Assembly (NCBI GenBank): GCA_017512425.1 | Contig: JAFWGI010000015.1 | Location: 1 to 64,000 of the forward strand | Direction: 5' to 3' | From: Hyphomicrobium sp. | Lineage (GTDB): Bacteria; Pseudomonadota; Alphaproteobacteria; Rhizobiales; Hyphomicrobiaceae | DNA length: 64,000 nt | Shown: piece by piece, positions 1 through 8,857 of the stretch | Layout: every line of letters begins with the position of its first letter | Position numbering within the stretch: position 1 is the stretch's first letter | Made by a program: the position numbers and the translations under genes | Notes under the pieces: model-generated | The model's database searches: none | What the model saw: only the letters and a program-made list of their open reading frames with translations | What the model was told of the DNA's origin: nothing

Positions 1-64
1 AATCGGCGCTGTTGATTGAAGCTCTCCCGATCAGTCCAAACGGAATTTGATCGAGGAGGCCGCT

Positions 65-322
65 ATGGGTGGAGTTAGCGCGACAGCGCTGTCGGCATTT
101 CAAACAGGCGACATGCACGACCCGATGCTCTCAGTGCCGGCGTTTTGCAAGTTCATCGGCGTCGGGAAAAGCACCTATTACGTCGAAGCCGCCGCCGGCC
201 GAATGCCAAAGCCCCGGCAGATCACACGCGGTCGAGTTGGCATCCCACTCAGCGAGGCCAAGGCTTTTCGTGACGCCCTCCCGCACGTCGAGTTGAGACA
301 AGCACAATCACGGGCAGCCTAG
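65..322 (+). CDS. AlpA-like helix-turn-helix regulator of the mobile element
   Basis: An 85-residue protein with a short MerR/AlpA-type DNA-binding fold: the stretch VPAFCKFIGVGKSTYYVEAA (about residues 30-49) reads as helix-turn-helix, followed by a basic wing with the P-x-P-R motif of AlpA proteins. ATG at 65 is chosen over an in-frame TTG at 47 because a perfect AGGAGG lies at 54-59. AlpA proteins commonly activate excision or early genes in integrated elements. It is the first complete gene of the element, upstream of the replication module. The role is inferred from family and position; the target is unknown. Confidence 0.7.
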   Translation: MGGVSATALSAFQTGDMHDPMLSVPAFCKFIGVGKSTYYVEAAAGRMPKPRQITRGRVGIPLSEAKAFRDALPHVELRQAQSRAA

Positions 323-409
323 CGCCACCGATGGCAGCGCTGACCGGCCTCGCTTGTCCAAGGACAGCAACCAGCCGGTCCTAGGACAATTCAAACTTTG
401 CGGGGGCAA

Positions 410-844
410 ATGTCACTTCGATTAAGGACTTTCTGCGCGCAGTTCAAACGCAAGCTAATGGGCGCTTCACATAGCGTTTCACTAGTAAACTGCGGTGAAA
501 CGCCCGAATTCGAGTGGTCGGAAGAGGCGAAATCACGGACCGAAACTGAACTTCCCGCCGTATTTGCCGAAATCCTTCTGGGGGAGGGCAACCCCGGTTT
601 TACCCGCCGTCAACTCATCACGTTGCGCTGGGAGTTCGTTGAGGCCAACGAGCTGCGGCCCATTGAAGGCTGGGGACGTTGGGACCGAGCACTGAAGGCG
701 GCTGGCTTTGTCCGCAAGCGCTCAAGCCGGCCGGGGCGGCCCTGGTTGTATTACGCACCGACACCGGGCGCGGCAATCGTCCTCAAGCTGCCGAACAATC
801 GCTCGCATCAGGTTGCGCCGTCTGAACGGAGGGCGGCAGCTTGA
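410..844 (+). CDS. Hypothetical protein of the replication module
   Basis: About 144 residues, family not recognised. The C-terminal half (FTRRQLITLRWEFVEANELR and the segment WGRWDRALKAAGFVRKRSSR) resembles a winged-helix DNA-binding region ending in a basic RPGRPW stretch. The start is uncertain: ATG at 410 has a G-rich tract just upstream, and ATG at 458 is also possible. It overlaps the next gene by four bases, which suggests translational coupling within a leftmost operon leading to rep. A DNA-binding accessory role is only a guess. Confidence 0.55.
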   Translation: MSLRLRTFCAQFKRKLMGASHSVSLVNCGETPEFEWSEEAKSRTETELPAVFAEILLGEGNPGFTRRQLITLRWEFVEANELRPIEGWGRWDRALKAAGFVRKRSSRPGRPWLYYAPTPGAAIVLKLPNNRSHQVAPSERRAAA

Positions 845-1140
845 TCGTTCGCATCCTCATCGAGCGCGTCGGCAGCGGTCAGCGCGGAGAATTCTGGCAA
901 GCAACGCATGACGGCATCGTCATCGTCAAAAGCAGCCGGACACCTGAGCACGACGCCGCGCGGGAACTCAGGGCCATGGGAATTTCCGGCACGATGGAAA
1001 CCCGTCACGCAGGCAGCGCCATCGTCTCAATGCGGATGGACATCGCTGCGGCTGCGGATCGAACCGTCGTCGAAAGCGAGCGCTACGGTCCGAAGTTCGC
1101 GCGGTTCCAACCATTCACGCTGACCCAGCGCGCTGCGTAG
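841..1140 (+). CDS. Hypothetical protein upstream of rep
   Basis: A 99-residue protein of unknown function with an alternating beta-rich N-terminus (IVRILIERVG...GEFWQATHDG). TTG at 841 is chosen because GGAGGG lies at 829-834 at proper spacing and the TTG overlaps the upstream stop (TTGA). No membrane segment or known motif is visible. It closes a short operon before the 200-base leader of the replication gene, so a connection with replication control is possible but unsupported. Confidence 0.55.
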   Translation: MIVRILIERVGSGQRGEFWQATHDGIVIVKSSRTPEHDAARELRAMGISGTMETRHAGSAIVSMRMDIAAAADRTVVESERYGPKFARFQPFTLTQRAA

Positions 1141-1252
1141 TCGTTTGCTGAGTCAGCATGGCCGCAAGGGCGGGCGTTTGAGTGTTGGTAGCTACCAGAT
1201 AGCGGCGGCGCGTCTTTGCCGTCTACGGCCTGTTCCTGAGTCAGAAAAAGCA

Positions 1253-1284
1253 AAACCGCAAAGGGCGGCAACCCACTGCGGTTT
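1253..1284 (+). promoter_or_regulatory. Stem-loop in the rep leader
   Basis: AAACCGCA at 1253-1260 pairs perfectly with TGCGGTTT at 1277-1284 around a 16-base loop, about 55 bases upstream of the rep start. ColE2-type rep genes are often controlled post-transcriptionally through leader structure, so a copy-control or attenuation role is plausible. No T-run follows the stem, so it is not an intrinsic terminator. Confidence 0.3.
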
Positions 1285-1339
1285 CAAAAGTAGTGCTGCG
1301 TCGCAGTTTTTGTTCTCACCAAAAAACAGGACACGCGCG

Positions 1340-2380
1340 ATGACTTCGATACTCGATTTGCAGACGGCGGACAAGGTGCCGCCGCCAATTTGGGAAGTGT
1401 TCCCAGGCGACGTTCCGGACCATCCGTACTGCACCGACGATCTAGCCAGCGGCCTCCTAATTCGATCTCGAAAGACAGCGCTGGGCTTCGCACACATTCA
1501 ATTCAATGACCCAGCGCGCATCCGATTTCTACCGTTCGATATAGATAGCCCCGACGCATATGAGGCTTACGAGCGGGCTCAGCTTCCAGCACCGAACGTC
1601 TACATCGGCAACCCTGAAAATGGTCACGCGCATTTGGCCTGGGCTCTAGAGCAGCCTGTTCTAACCGGCGAAAACGCGCGACAGTCGCCAATTCGATACG
1701 CAGAAGCTGTCGAACGCGGGTTCGCTCGACGGCTGGGCGCCGATCCAGCGTACTCAGGGCTTATCGTCAAAAACCCACTTCACAAGCGCCACCGAACTCT
1801 CTGGCTCGCGCCTCGCCCTTATGCGTTGGCGGACTTGGCGGCGGAACTGACAACCGAAGACAAGCGATTTAGGCCGCGAGACGCCGCGGACATGGGCAGC
1901 ATTGGTCGGAATGTTCAGGTGTTCGATGAGACGCGGTCGATTGCTTACCGTGAAGTCCGTTCGTTCAAGAAAAACGGCGGCACGCTTGAGCAATTTCGAA
2001 ATCGCGTAGAGCGCATAGCGTTTGGCGTCAATCTGCAATTTGCTTCACCTCTGCCGCCCCGTGAAATTAAAGCATCAGCGCGCTCGATCTCGAAATGGAT
2101 TTGGTCAAAATTTTCGGACGCTCGATTTGTTGCGATCCAGTCTCAACGGGGTGAGAGATCAGGTGCAGCTCGAGCCGCACACGCCGAAATCGTGCAAGCG
2201 CAAATCTTGTCTTTCGTGCTGGCTTCGCGTGATGCCAGTGCGAACAGCTCAGGGCTATTATCTGATATGGTTCGTGGCGGTGCATCAACAACCTGCAAAC
2301 AGATTGCGTCGGCCCTCAAAACGCCACAGCGCACGATCGAACGCCACCTAGCCGCGCTTAAGGCTCGTGGTGCGCTATGA
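1340..2380 (+). CDS. rep: ColE2-type replication initiator / replicase (Rep)
   Basis: A 346-residue replication protein. Residues about 40-190 match the replicase family of ColE2-like plasmids: a DIDSPDAYEAYERAQLPAPN stretch followed by the signature GNPENGHAHLAWALEQPV, which forms part of the primase active site in the family. The middle (about 200-280) resembles a PriCT-1 domain, and the C-terminus (about 300-346, ASTTCKQIASALKTPQRTIE) is a helix-turn-helix. ATG at 1340 begins the conserved protein; an open frame extends 65 residues further upstream but looks non-coding. Its stop overlaps the start of the next gene by four bases. A plasmid-type initiator beside terminase genes indicates an element that can replicate autonomously after excision. 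Confidence 0.8.
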   Translation: MTSILDLQTADKVPPPIWEVFPGDVPDHPYCTDDLASGLLIRSRKTALGFAHIQFNDPARIRFLPFDIDSPDAYEAYERAQLPAPNVYIGNPENGHAHLAWALEQPVLTGENARQSPIRYAEAVERGFARRLGADPAYSGLIVKNPLHKRHRTLWLAPRPYALADLAAELTTEDKRFRPRDAADMGSIGRNVQVFDETRSIAYREVRSFKKNGGTLEQFRNRVERIAFGVNLQFASPLPPREIKASARSISKWIWSKFSDARFVAIQSQRGERSGAARAAHAEIVQAQILSFVLASRDASANSSGLLSDMVRGGASTTCKQIASALKTPQRTIERHLAALKARGAL

Positions 2381-2925
2381 TGCAAACCACCCTCCCCGGC
2401 TTCGAACCGATCGGCCCGCCACTGAAACGCTGTGCAGGCTGCGACCAGCCACAGACGCTCAATCAGTTTTACAACGACCGCTCGCGCCGTGACGGCCTCA
2501 CCAGAGAGTGCCGGACCTGCGATGCGAAACGTCATAGAAAGCGCTGGCGCGACAACCGCGAAAAGATGCGCGCACGGTCACGGCAGAGGTATCACAAAAA
2601 TCTCGCCGAAAATCGCGAACGCGGCGCCGAGCGGCGGCGATCGGATCGCGGCAAGGCGATCAACCGACTGGCCGTCAAGCGCTACGCCGAGCGCAACCAG
2701 CACAAGCGCGCCGCACATTTGGCAGTCCGTCGAGCGATAGCGGCCGGCATCCTGACGCGGCCAGAACGCTGCGAATTTTCGCATCTCGGCAATTGCTCGG
2801 GCCGCATCGAGTACCACCACGACGATTATTCCCGGCCGCTCGAAGTGCGCGCCCTCTGCGTTGACCTCCCAGAGCCGACTAGCCTTTTCGACATCGCAAC
2901 AGGAGCAACACAGCTATGGCCGTAG
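2377..2925 (+). CDS. HNH endonuclease-like zinc protein with a replaced C-terminus
   Basis: A 182-residue protein. The N-terminus has a zinc ribbon (CAGC at about 22-25 and CRTC at about 49-52), then a very basic helical region. Residues about 128-163 match phage HNH proteins, with the hallmark EYHHDDYSRPLEV. In the family this is followed by LC-x-x-CH-x-x-x-H, which supplies the last zinc and catalytic residues; here the sequence switches after ALC to an unrelated acidic tail and ends. The final H is therefore missing and nuclease activity is doubtful. The tail overlaps the tape measure start by ten bases and may be the 3' end of a former tail gene (see findings). Confidence 0.65.
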   Translation: MMQTTLPGFEPIGPPLKRCAGCDQPQTLNQFYNDRSRRDGLTRECRTCDAKRHRKRWRDNREKMRARSRQRYHKNLAENRERGAERRRSDRGKAINRLAVKRYAERNQHKRAAHLAVRRAIAAGILTRPERCEFSHLGNCSGRIEYHHDDYSRPLEVRALCVDLPEPTSLFDIATGATQLWP

Positions 2926-5453
2926 AAGTCGAACGCCTGCAAGTCACGCTGGAAGCGAACTTGACGAAATACAACGCTGGCATGGTGGCGGCGCGGACGC
3001 AGACCGATCGCCAACTCGCGGCGATGGAAAGCCGCTTTCAGCAGTTGTCCCGCAACCTGAAAATGTCGGCGTCATCCGCTGCGACAGGCGTGACGACGGC
3101 GCTGGGCGGCATCAGTGCTGCCGTCGGTGCAAGCGCAGTTATCGAATACGCCAATGCTTGGACGCGGCTCACGCGCTCGCTCGACGGTTCCGAGCAGGCT
3201 TTCGGGATCACTCTGAAAAGCGCGGGCGAACTCACCGCACTCGCAAACGATGCTCGCATTGACGTCGAGAGCTTTGCCAAGACGTACACCCGAGCGGCCG
3301 CGGCTGTGCGCGATTATGGGTACACGTCGAACGACGCCGCAAAGGTCACGAGCACGCTTGCCAAGGCGCTGAAGCTCGGCCAGGCGTCGGCATCAGAACA
3401 GGCGTCCACGATCACGCAGTTTTCGCAGGCTTTGCAGAAGGGCAAGCTCGACGGCGACGAGTTCCGAACCGTCATGGAAAACGCCGGGATCGTCCAAGAA
3501 ATCCTTGCGCAGAAGCTGGGCGTCACGAAAGGCAAGATCATTGAGATGGCGGCGGCCGGCAAGCTCGGCATCGGCACACTCGTCGGCGCGATGATCGAGG
3601 CCGAGAAGAAAATCGACAAGCTCTTTCGCGAAATGCCTCAAACGGTCGATGAAGCGTTTTCCGTCCTTCGCAATAACGTGATTCAGTACCTCGGTGAGGC
3701 CGATCAGGCTAACGGCGTCACGCGGACGCTCGCCAACGGCATTCAAGGCATCGCAAACAACCTCGATGCAGTTGCCATCGCAGCCGGCGCGATCTTGGCG
3801 TCAGCGACGCTGCGCATGGCTGCTTTCGCTGCTGCAACGATCGGCGCCGCCAATCCGCTGACGCTACTTGCTGCGGCGCTGGGCGCTCTAGGAGCCGCTT
3901 ACGGCGTTCTCGGCGAGAAGGTGAGCCTTTCAGAGGATGGGCTCGTCAGTCTGCGAGGCGCCGTCTCGGGCTTTCTCGATGTCATCGGCGGAGCTGAGGA
4001 AGTCGAGCGGTTCAACATCGCCCTGGACGCGATGTCAGAGCAGCAGCGCAAGGCGGCGATCGAAGCCAAACAGCACGCCGACGCCCAGCGCGACGCCAAT
4101 TCGGTGCTCGGCCGGATCGAGCAAACAGCCCGCGATGCGACCGCCGCGCTCTACGATCTCAGCAAGAGCGCCGACCGGGAAAGTGGTGGCGCTCTGTCGG
4201 GGTGGATCGAAGGCACCAAAGAGCTTGCCTCTTGGATCGCACGCTTGACTGGCCTGACGGACTTGGCTGCGGCGGGCCTCGATGTCATGGACCAAGCGGC
4301 CAAGCGCGCTCGCAACCAAGCGTTGACCGAGAAGGCAGGCAAAGTTCAGTTTGGCTACGGGGGAGCGCTTCGCGAACAATTGCAAGATGTGAACCTTCGT
4401 CCATTGCAGAACGTGGCGGCGAAGCCCGAGCGCTCGAAATTCCAGAGCGAAGTCGATCAGATCAAAAAGCGGACTGAGGCGTTGCAGGCCGAGATCGCAA
4501 CGATCGGCCAGAGCGAGTTCGCGCAGAACAAAGCGAAAGCCGCCGCCGAATTGCGGTTCGCCGCAGCGCAGACCGCCGCAAAGGAAGGCCGCAAGGTATC
4601 TGCTGAGGAATTGGCGGCGATCGAAATGCTGTCGGACGCCTATGCAGCAACCGCGGTAAAGGCCGCGTTCCTCTCGAAGCTGCAAGCCGCGAAGGACGGC
4701 GCAATTCAGGCGCGGCAAGAGCTGGACTTGCTCGGCCTCTACGGCCAGGAGCTAGACGCCGCTCGCGCCAAGCTCGAAATGTTGAACGAGGCAAAGCGGC
4801 TGGGCGTGACGCTGAAGCCAGAACGTCAGAAAGAGATCGAGGCAACGATCAACGCCAAAACCGCAGCCGAAAGCTACAAGCGCGCGATCGACGATCTGAA
4901 AGAGACAAGCTCGGACGCGCTCAAGGGGTTTGTCCAAGACTTGCGCGACGGCAAAAGCGCATCCGAAGCGTTGGCCGGAGCACTCGACAAGCTCGCGTCG
5001 AAGCTGATCGACGCCGGCATAGACAATCTGGTTGGCAGCCTAGTCGGCAACGCCACCAAACCCGGCACTGGCTTTGCATCCTTGTTCGGCTTCGCCGACG
5101 GCGGCATCGCGGCGAATGGACGGCCTGTGCCTCTCAAGCGCTTCGCGAACGGCGGCATCTCGAATACGGCTGCGATATTCGGGGAGGCTGGGCCTGAAGC
5201 GGCTATTCCCCTTAAAGGTGGAAAAGTCCCGGTCGATCTCAGAATGCCGAACATTCCGAATGCAGTCGCAGGTCCGTCTGGCGCGACGACGGTTCAAGTC
5301 ACCGTTGCCCCGGTCTTTCACGTCGAGAATGGTTCGCCCGAGGGTATGACACAGCTGAAAAACGAGATTGTGCCGCTGATCGACAAGGTAGCGAGGAACG
5401 CCGTGCACGATCTTTTTGACAGGTCGCCCCGGTTTTCTCGGAGCAAACTATGA
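2916..5453 (+). CDS. Phage tail tape measure protein
   Basis: An 845-residue protein that spans the tail lumen in long-tailed phages and sets tail length. The N-terminal ~240 residues match the tape-measure domain (ARTQTDRQLAAMESRFQQL, FRTVMENAGIVQEILAQKLG), followed by hydrophobic segments near residues 285-330 and long Ala/Lys/Glu helices (about 510-690). The C-terminus has the typical Gly-rich cassette FANGGISNTAAIFGEAGPEA followed by IPL. ATG at 2916 follows AGGAG. Length is normal for siphovirus-like tails. What is odd is the context: no major tail protein, chaperone or tip gene adjoins it; instead DUF1367-like and terminase genes follow. Confidence 0.88.
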   Translation: MAVEVERLQVTLEANLTKYNAGMVAARTQTDRQLAAMESRFQQLSRNLKMSASSAATGVTTALGGISAAVGASAVIEYANAWTRLTRSLDGSEQAFGITLKSAGELTALANDARIDVESFAKTYTRAAAAVRDYGYTSNDAAKVTSTLAKALKLGQASASEQASTITQFSQALQKGKLDGDEFRTVMENAGIVQEILAQKLGVTKGKIIEMAAAGKLGIGTLVGAMIEAEKKIDKLFREMPQTVDEAFSVLRNNVIQYLGEADQANGVTRTLANGIQGIANNLDAVAIAAGAILASATLRMAAFAAATIGAANPLTLLAAALGALGAAYGVLGEKVSLSEDGLVSLRGAVSGFLDVIGGAEEVERFNIALDAMSEQQRKAAIEAKQHADAQRDANSVLGRIEQTARDATAALYDLSKSADRESGGALSGWIEGTKELASWIARLTGLTDLAAAGLDVMDQAAKRARNQALTEKAGKVQFGYGGALREQLQDVNLRPLQNVAAKPERSKFQSEVDQIKKRTEALQAEIATIGQSEFAQNKAKAAAELRFAAAQTAAKEGRKVSAEELAAIEMLSDAYAATAVKAAFLSKLQAAKDGAIQARQELDLLGLYGQELDAARAKLEMLNEAKRLGVTLKPERQKEIEATINAKTAAESYKRAIDDLKETSSDALKGFVQDLRDGKSASEALAGALDKLASKLIDAGIDNLVGSLVGNATKPGTGFASLFGFADGGIAANGRPVPLKRFANGGISNTAAIFGEAGPEAAIPLKGGKVPVDLRMPNIPNAVAGPSGATTVQVTVAPVFHVENGSPEGMTQLKNEIVPLIDKVARNAVHDLFDRSPRFSRSKL

Positions 5454-5905
5454 GCACATCACAGACATCGGGCTGCCCTCAGTGCGGCAGCAAAACGAAA
5501 AGCCCACGCTCTCTCCCGCAGCACCGTAGGTTTTTCGCGCTTGTGAAAGTCGCGATGGACAATTGGCCGGAGCATCACTGGTTTCAGCCGGTTGACGAGC
5601 AGCATCTACGTCGATGGCTGACGTGTAAGGCCGGATACCACGCCGTCACAACGATCGACTTGGATGGCGACCATCAAGAGACGGGACGCGCCGCAGTCCG
5701 CATTGCCGAGAGCGCAATAAGGGCCAGTGGCGGTGTTGCCTTCGTCCGACCGCATGGAACCGCGCTCGCGATCTTCACGCCCCTTTCGATCAGCTTCGCC
5801 CGAATGAAGCATCAAGCGTTCTGCGATCTGTGTGACCGCGTTGCCAATGTCATCGCCCGAGAGATCGGCGCGTCAGCCGACGACCTAATAAGAGAGGCCG
5901 CCTAG
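5450..5905 (+). CDS. DUF1367-like phage protein
   Basis: A 151-residue protein opening with a CPQC zinc-ribbon remnant, then SLPQHRRFFALVKVAMDNWP, the family-typical start of DUF1367-like proteins, and later TPLSISFARMKHQAFCDLCD. Such proteins occur near replication and recombination genes in phages of Gram-negative bacteria; the biochemical function is unknown. It overlaps the tape measure stop by four bases (ATGA) and its own stop overlaps the GTG of the small terminase, so 2916-8032 reads as one coupled transcription unit. Confidence 0.65.
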   Translation: MSTSQTSGCPQCGSKTKSPRSLPQHRRFFALVKVAMDNWPEHHWFQPVDEQHLRRWLTCKAGYHAVTTIDLDGDHQETGRAAVRIAESAIRASGGVAFVRPHGTALAIFTPLSISFARMKHQAFCDLCDRVANVIAREIGASADDLIREAA

Positions 5906-6402
5906 TGTCGAAAAAGCCAAAGACGAAGAAACTCGCAAAAAAGCCAGCCGTACAGACGCCCGCAAAGACCGGACGGCCGTCATCCTACTCTGAGGCGATT
6001 GCCGAGCGGATTTGTACCGAACTGGCGCTGGGCCGTTCGCTTGTCACCATCTGCAATGCGGCCGACATGCCAGCACGGCAAACCGTGTTCCGATGGCTGG
6101 ATGCAGACCCGGCATTCCGCGACAGGTACGCGCGCGCGCGCGAGGTACAGGCTGACACCTTTGCCGACGAGATCGTCGATCTTGCCGATAAGGCCGAAGA
6201 TGCGAACCTTGCCCGCATTCAGATCGATGCCCGAAAATGGGCGGCATCAAAGCAGCGCCCCAGCAAATACAGCGAGCGCGTCGTCAACGAATTGACGGGC
6301 AAAGACGGTGCCCCGATCGCGGTCAGGCAAATTAAGCCGACGATGACTGCCCAGGAAGCAGCTGAGATATACGCGGAAACCCTACATGACTTTCCAGGCT
6401 AA
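5905..6402 (+). CDS. terS: Terminase small subunit
   Basis: A 165-residue protein. After a Lys/Pro-rich tail, residues about 25-75 (GRPSSYSEAIAERICTELAL, MPARQTVFRWLDADPAFRDR) are the helix-turn-helix of Sf6-type small terminases, followed by an oligomerising helix (ARAREVQADTFADEIVDLAD) and the segment RIQIDARKWAASKQRPSKYS typical of the family. It recognises packaging DNA and presents it to TerL. The GTG start overlaps the preceding stop and the gene overlaps terL by 17 bases, the usual coupling of a terminase pair. Confidence 0.88.
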   Translation: MSKKPKTKKLAKKPAVQTPAKTGRPSSYSEAIAERICTELALGRSLVTICNAADMPARQTVFRWLDADPAFRDRYARAREVQADTFADEIVDLADKAEDANLARIQIDARKWAASKQRPSKYSERVVNELTGKDGAPIAVRQIKPTMTAQEAAEIYAETLHDFPG

Positions 6403-8032
6403 AGATGGCTTTGCATGGCCACCGAACTACACGGCTGTTCTGATGTGGCGACAAGCGCAACTTGCGCAAATGCGAGCGGACCCAGCGCTGATTTACGGTT
6501 CGCGGGAATACTATCGCACCCGCCCCATTGAGTTCATCACACACTGGATCGACACTTTTGATCCGAGAAACGCTGGCGGCGAAATGCCGTCGCGCTTGCC
6601 CTTTGTCCTGTTCCCTCGCCAGCGGCATTTGGTGCTCTTTCTGCTGGCTTGTCTGAATGGCGAAGCAGCCGGTCTGATCGAGAAATGCCGCGATGTCGGC
6701 GCTACATGGGTCTGCTGCGCCTTCTCGGTCTGGCTGTGGCTGTTTTGGCCGGGTGCTGCCGTAGGTTGGGGAAGCCGAAAAGAGCAGCTTGTCGATAAGC
6801 TGGGCGATCCCGACAGCATCTTTGAAAAGATGCGGATGATTATAGGCGGTCTGCCGCCCGAGTTTCTGCCGGCTTCACTCTCGCCAAAAGACCACCTGAC
6901 CTACATGAAGTTCATCAATCCAGAGAACGGCGCCACTATCACGGGCGAGGCTGGCGACAACATCGGTCGCGGCGGACGAAAGCGCATCTATTTCAAAGAC
7001 GAAAGCGCTCACTATGAGCGGCCCGAAAAGATCGAGGCCGCACTAGCCGACAATACCCGCGTTCAGATCGACATTTCATCGGTCAATGGTCTGGGAAACG
7101 TGTTTCATCGTCGCCGTGAGAGCGGGATCGACTGGCAGCCCGGTCAGCCCGTCGCAAAAACTGTGGCCAACGTGTTTGTCATGGACTGGCGCGACCATCC
7201 CGCGAAGTCGCAGACTTGGTACGACGACCGTTATGCACGCGCCAAGGGCGAAGGGCTGCTTCACGTTTTCGCTCAAGAGGTGGACCGCAACTATGCTGCC
7301 GCAGTCGATGGCGTCATTATCCCGGCTGAATGGGTAAAGTCTGCTATCGACGCGCACATCAAGTTGCGCTTCGACGACGCTGGCGGATGGGTTGCCGCCC
7401 TAGACGTGGCTGACGAAGGCGGGGATTTGAACGCGCTCGCGAAGCGGAAAGGCGTCATCTTAAAAGCCGTTGACGAATGGGGCGAAAGCGATACCGGCAA
7501 GACGACAAGACGCGCTCTCGACGCTTGCAGCTCCCTCGGCACCGTACAGCTTCAATACGATTGCATCGGCGTTGGCGCGGGCGTGAAGGCTGAAAGCAAT
7601 CGCCTCACGTCGGAAGGCTTCATGCCGAAAGGCATTCGTCTCATCCCGTGGAATGCCGGGGCTGCGGTTGTGAAGCCCGATGAAAACGTGGTGAGGGGCG
7701 ACCGCAATACGCCGCTCAACAAAGACTTTTATGCGAACTTCAAAGCGCAAGCGTGGTGGGATTTGCGCAGGCGTTTTGAGCGCACGCATAGGGCCGTGGT
7801 CGAGGGAATCACTTACGATCCAAGCGACATGATCTCCCTGCCGTCCGACTTGCCGATGTTGCGGAAGATCGAGAAAGAGTTGAGCCAGCCGACCGCGGTG
7901 AAAGATAGCCGGATGCGACTGGTCGTCGATAAGAAGCCGCCCGGCACTAAGTCGCCGAACTTGGCCGACGCGATCGTGATGGCATACTTCCCGGTATCAG
8001 CCGGCATGCTCGACTATGAACTTTGGGTTTGA
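6386..8032 (+). CDS. terL: Terminase large subunit
   Basis: A 548-residue packaging motor that looks intact. The N-terminal ATPase has a variant Walker A (KCRDVGATW, residues 100-108, the form seen in many TerL families), Walker B plus catalytic Glu (IYFKDE, 201-206) and an SSVNG coupling motif (231-235). The C-terminal RNase H-like nuclease carries acidic residues in ALDVADEGGD (338-347) and a late NLADAIVMAYF motif. Portal and capsid genes normally follow terL; here three small genes and an integrase follow instead. So the element can encode DNA cutting and translocation but apparently not its own prohead. Confidence 0.9.
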   Translation: MTFQAKDGFAWPPNYTAVLMWRQAQLAQMRADPALIYGSREYYRTRPIEFITHWIDTFDPRNAGGEMPSRLPFVLFPRQRHLVLFLLACLNGEAAGLIEKCRDVGATWVCCAFSVWLWLFWPGAAVGWGSRKEQLVDKLGDPDSIFEKMRMIIGGLPPEFLPASLSPKDHLTYMKFINPENGATITGEAGDNIGRGGRKRIYFKDESAHYERPEKIEAALADNTRVQIDISSVNGLGNVFHRRRESGIDWQPGQPVAKTVANVFVMDWRDHPAKSQTWYDDRYARAKGEGLLHVFAQEVDRNYAAAVDGVIIPAEWVKSAIDAHIKLRFDDAGGWVAALDVADEGGDLNALAKRKGVILKAVDEWGESDTGKTTRRALDACSSLGTVQLQYDCIGVGAGVKAESNRLTSEGFMPKGIRLIPWNAGAAVVKPDENVVRGDRNTPLNKDFYANFKAQAWWDLRRRFERTHRAVVEGITYDPSDMISLPSDLPMLRKIEKELSQPTAVKDSRMRLVVDKKPPGTKSPNLADAIVMAYFPVSAGMLDYELWV

Positions 8033-8038
8033 CCGAAT

Positions 8039-8365
8039 ATGAACAGCGATAGCCACAATAACAGCGATGACATCTGCCGAGAATTGCAGCTCGCACGCAC
8101 CGCAGCTCAAAACTTTCTCGCGCAGATGCCACCGATGACGGTTTACGCCAATGAAGCTGGCATAGTCCAAGCCGAGTATAACGACATCCGATCGGGCTTC
8201 CTCGACATCATCGAGCTTTCGAGGATTGGGCTGGAAGAAACGACGAGACGACGCGATCGCATCCGTGCACGAGATGCCGTTGTCAATTCTCTGGAACAGC
8301 TTGTTGGTCAGGTCACATTGGCCAGCCTTCGCGTTGCACCAATGCCCAGCGCGGCGATCAACTGA
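8039..8365 (+). CDS. Hypothetical protein after terL
   Basis: A 108-residue, largely helical, charged protein with no recognised domain. The segment EETTRRRDRIRARDAVVNSL suggests a coiled coil. It starts six bases after the terL stop, without a clear Shine-Dalgarno, so it may be translated by coupling. Where a phage would carry a portal protein there is only this small gene. Confidence 0.5.
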   Translation: MNSDSHNNSDDICRELQLARTAAQNFLAQMPPMTVYANEAGIVQAEYNDIRSGFLDIIELSRIGLEETTRRRDRIRARDAVVNSLEQLVGQVTLASLRVAPMPSAAIN

Positions 8366-8372
8366 GTTGGCG

Positions 8373-8597
8373 CTACGCTCGGTCAGGGTCCATGCGCTCG
8401 CCAAGGCCAGAGCCCCGGCGCATTCGCAACGACTTCAAAACGCTGGCGTGCGCGGTTTCCAACGCTTCACGCTCGCCGTCGTCTTTTGCGTTCTCAATCT
8501 TGATGTCGCAGTCAAACAGCCAATGCTCCAGAACCTCAATCGGCGCGGCCGGTGATGGTTCATCGATCAGCCAGTTGGCTAGAGGCTTATCGGCCAT
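8373..8597 (-). CDS. Hypothetical acidic protein
   Basis: A 74-residue protein on the opposite strand to the terminase operon, facing it with only seven bases between stops. It is helical and charged (VLEHWLFDCDIKIENAKDDG). No family is recognised. It starts six bases after the gene at 8604-8816 and is probably cotranscribed with it. Confidence 0.5.
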   Translation of the reverse strand: MADKPLANWLIDEPSPAAPIEVLEHWLFDCDIKIENAKDDGEREALETAHASVLKSLRMRRGSGLGERMDPDRA

Positions 8598-8603
8598 TGC
8601 GTC

Positions 8604-8816
8604 TCACTGCGGTTTGGCTATGTGCTCGGGCAGCTTGGCGATGTTGATGGCGATCCGCCTCGCCTCGTCCCGTGTCATGCGCCCCATAACATTGCGGCGC
8701 AACTCGACTTCCTCAAAATATATGTAGGCCAGCGGGTAGCCTTTCGCATCGGCCACGCAAAAACTCTCGCTGTGCTCTATCACCTGCCATGGGACCGGAA
8801 ACCGACGCTCAGCCAT
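8604..8816 (-). CDS. Small conserved-looking hypothetical protein
   Basis: A 70-residue protein of a type seen often in Hyphomicrobiales: PWQVIEHSESFCVADAKGYP, a YFEEVE centre, and the ending TRDEARRIAINIAKLPEHI. The pattern suggests a compact beta-hairpin plus helix. Function unknown. It heads a two-gene minus-strand unit between the terminase operon and the integrase. Confidence 0.6.
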   Translation of the reverse strand: MAERRFPVPWQVIEHSESFCVADAKGYPLAYIYFEEVELRRNVMGRMTRDEARRIAINIAKLPEHIAKPQ

Positions 8817-8857
8817 TGCGATCTCCGCAATTCAAAATCAGCGCGCGAAAATAGCCG

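Noticed and set aside
4035-4718. Long open frame on the minus strand inside the tape measure gene
   Set aside because: It is a shadow produced by GC-rich codon use; the plus-strand protein is clearly conserved.
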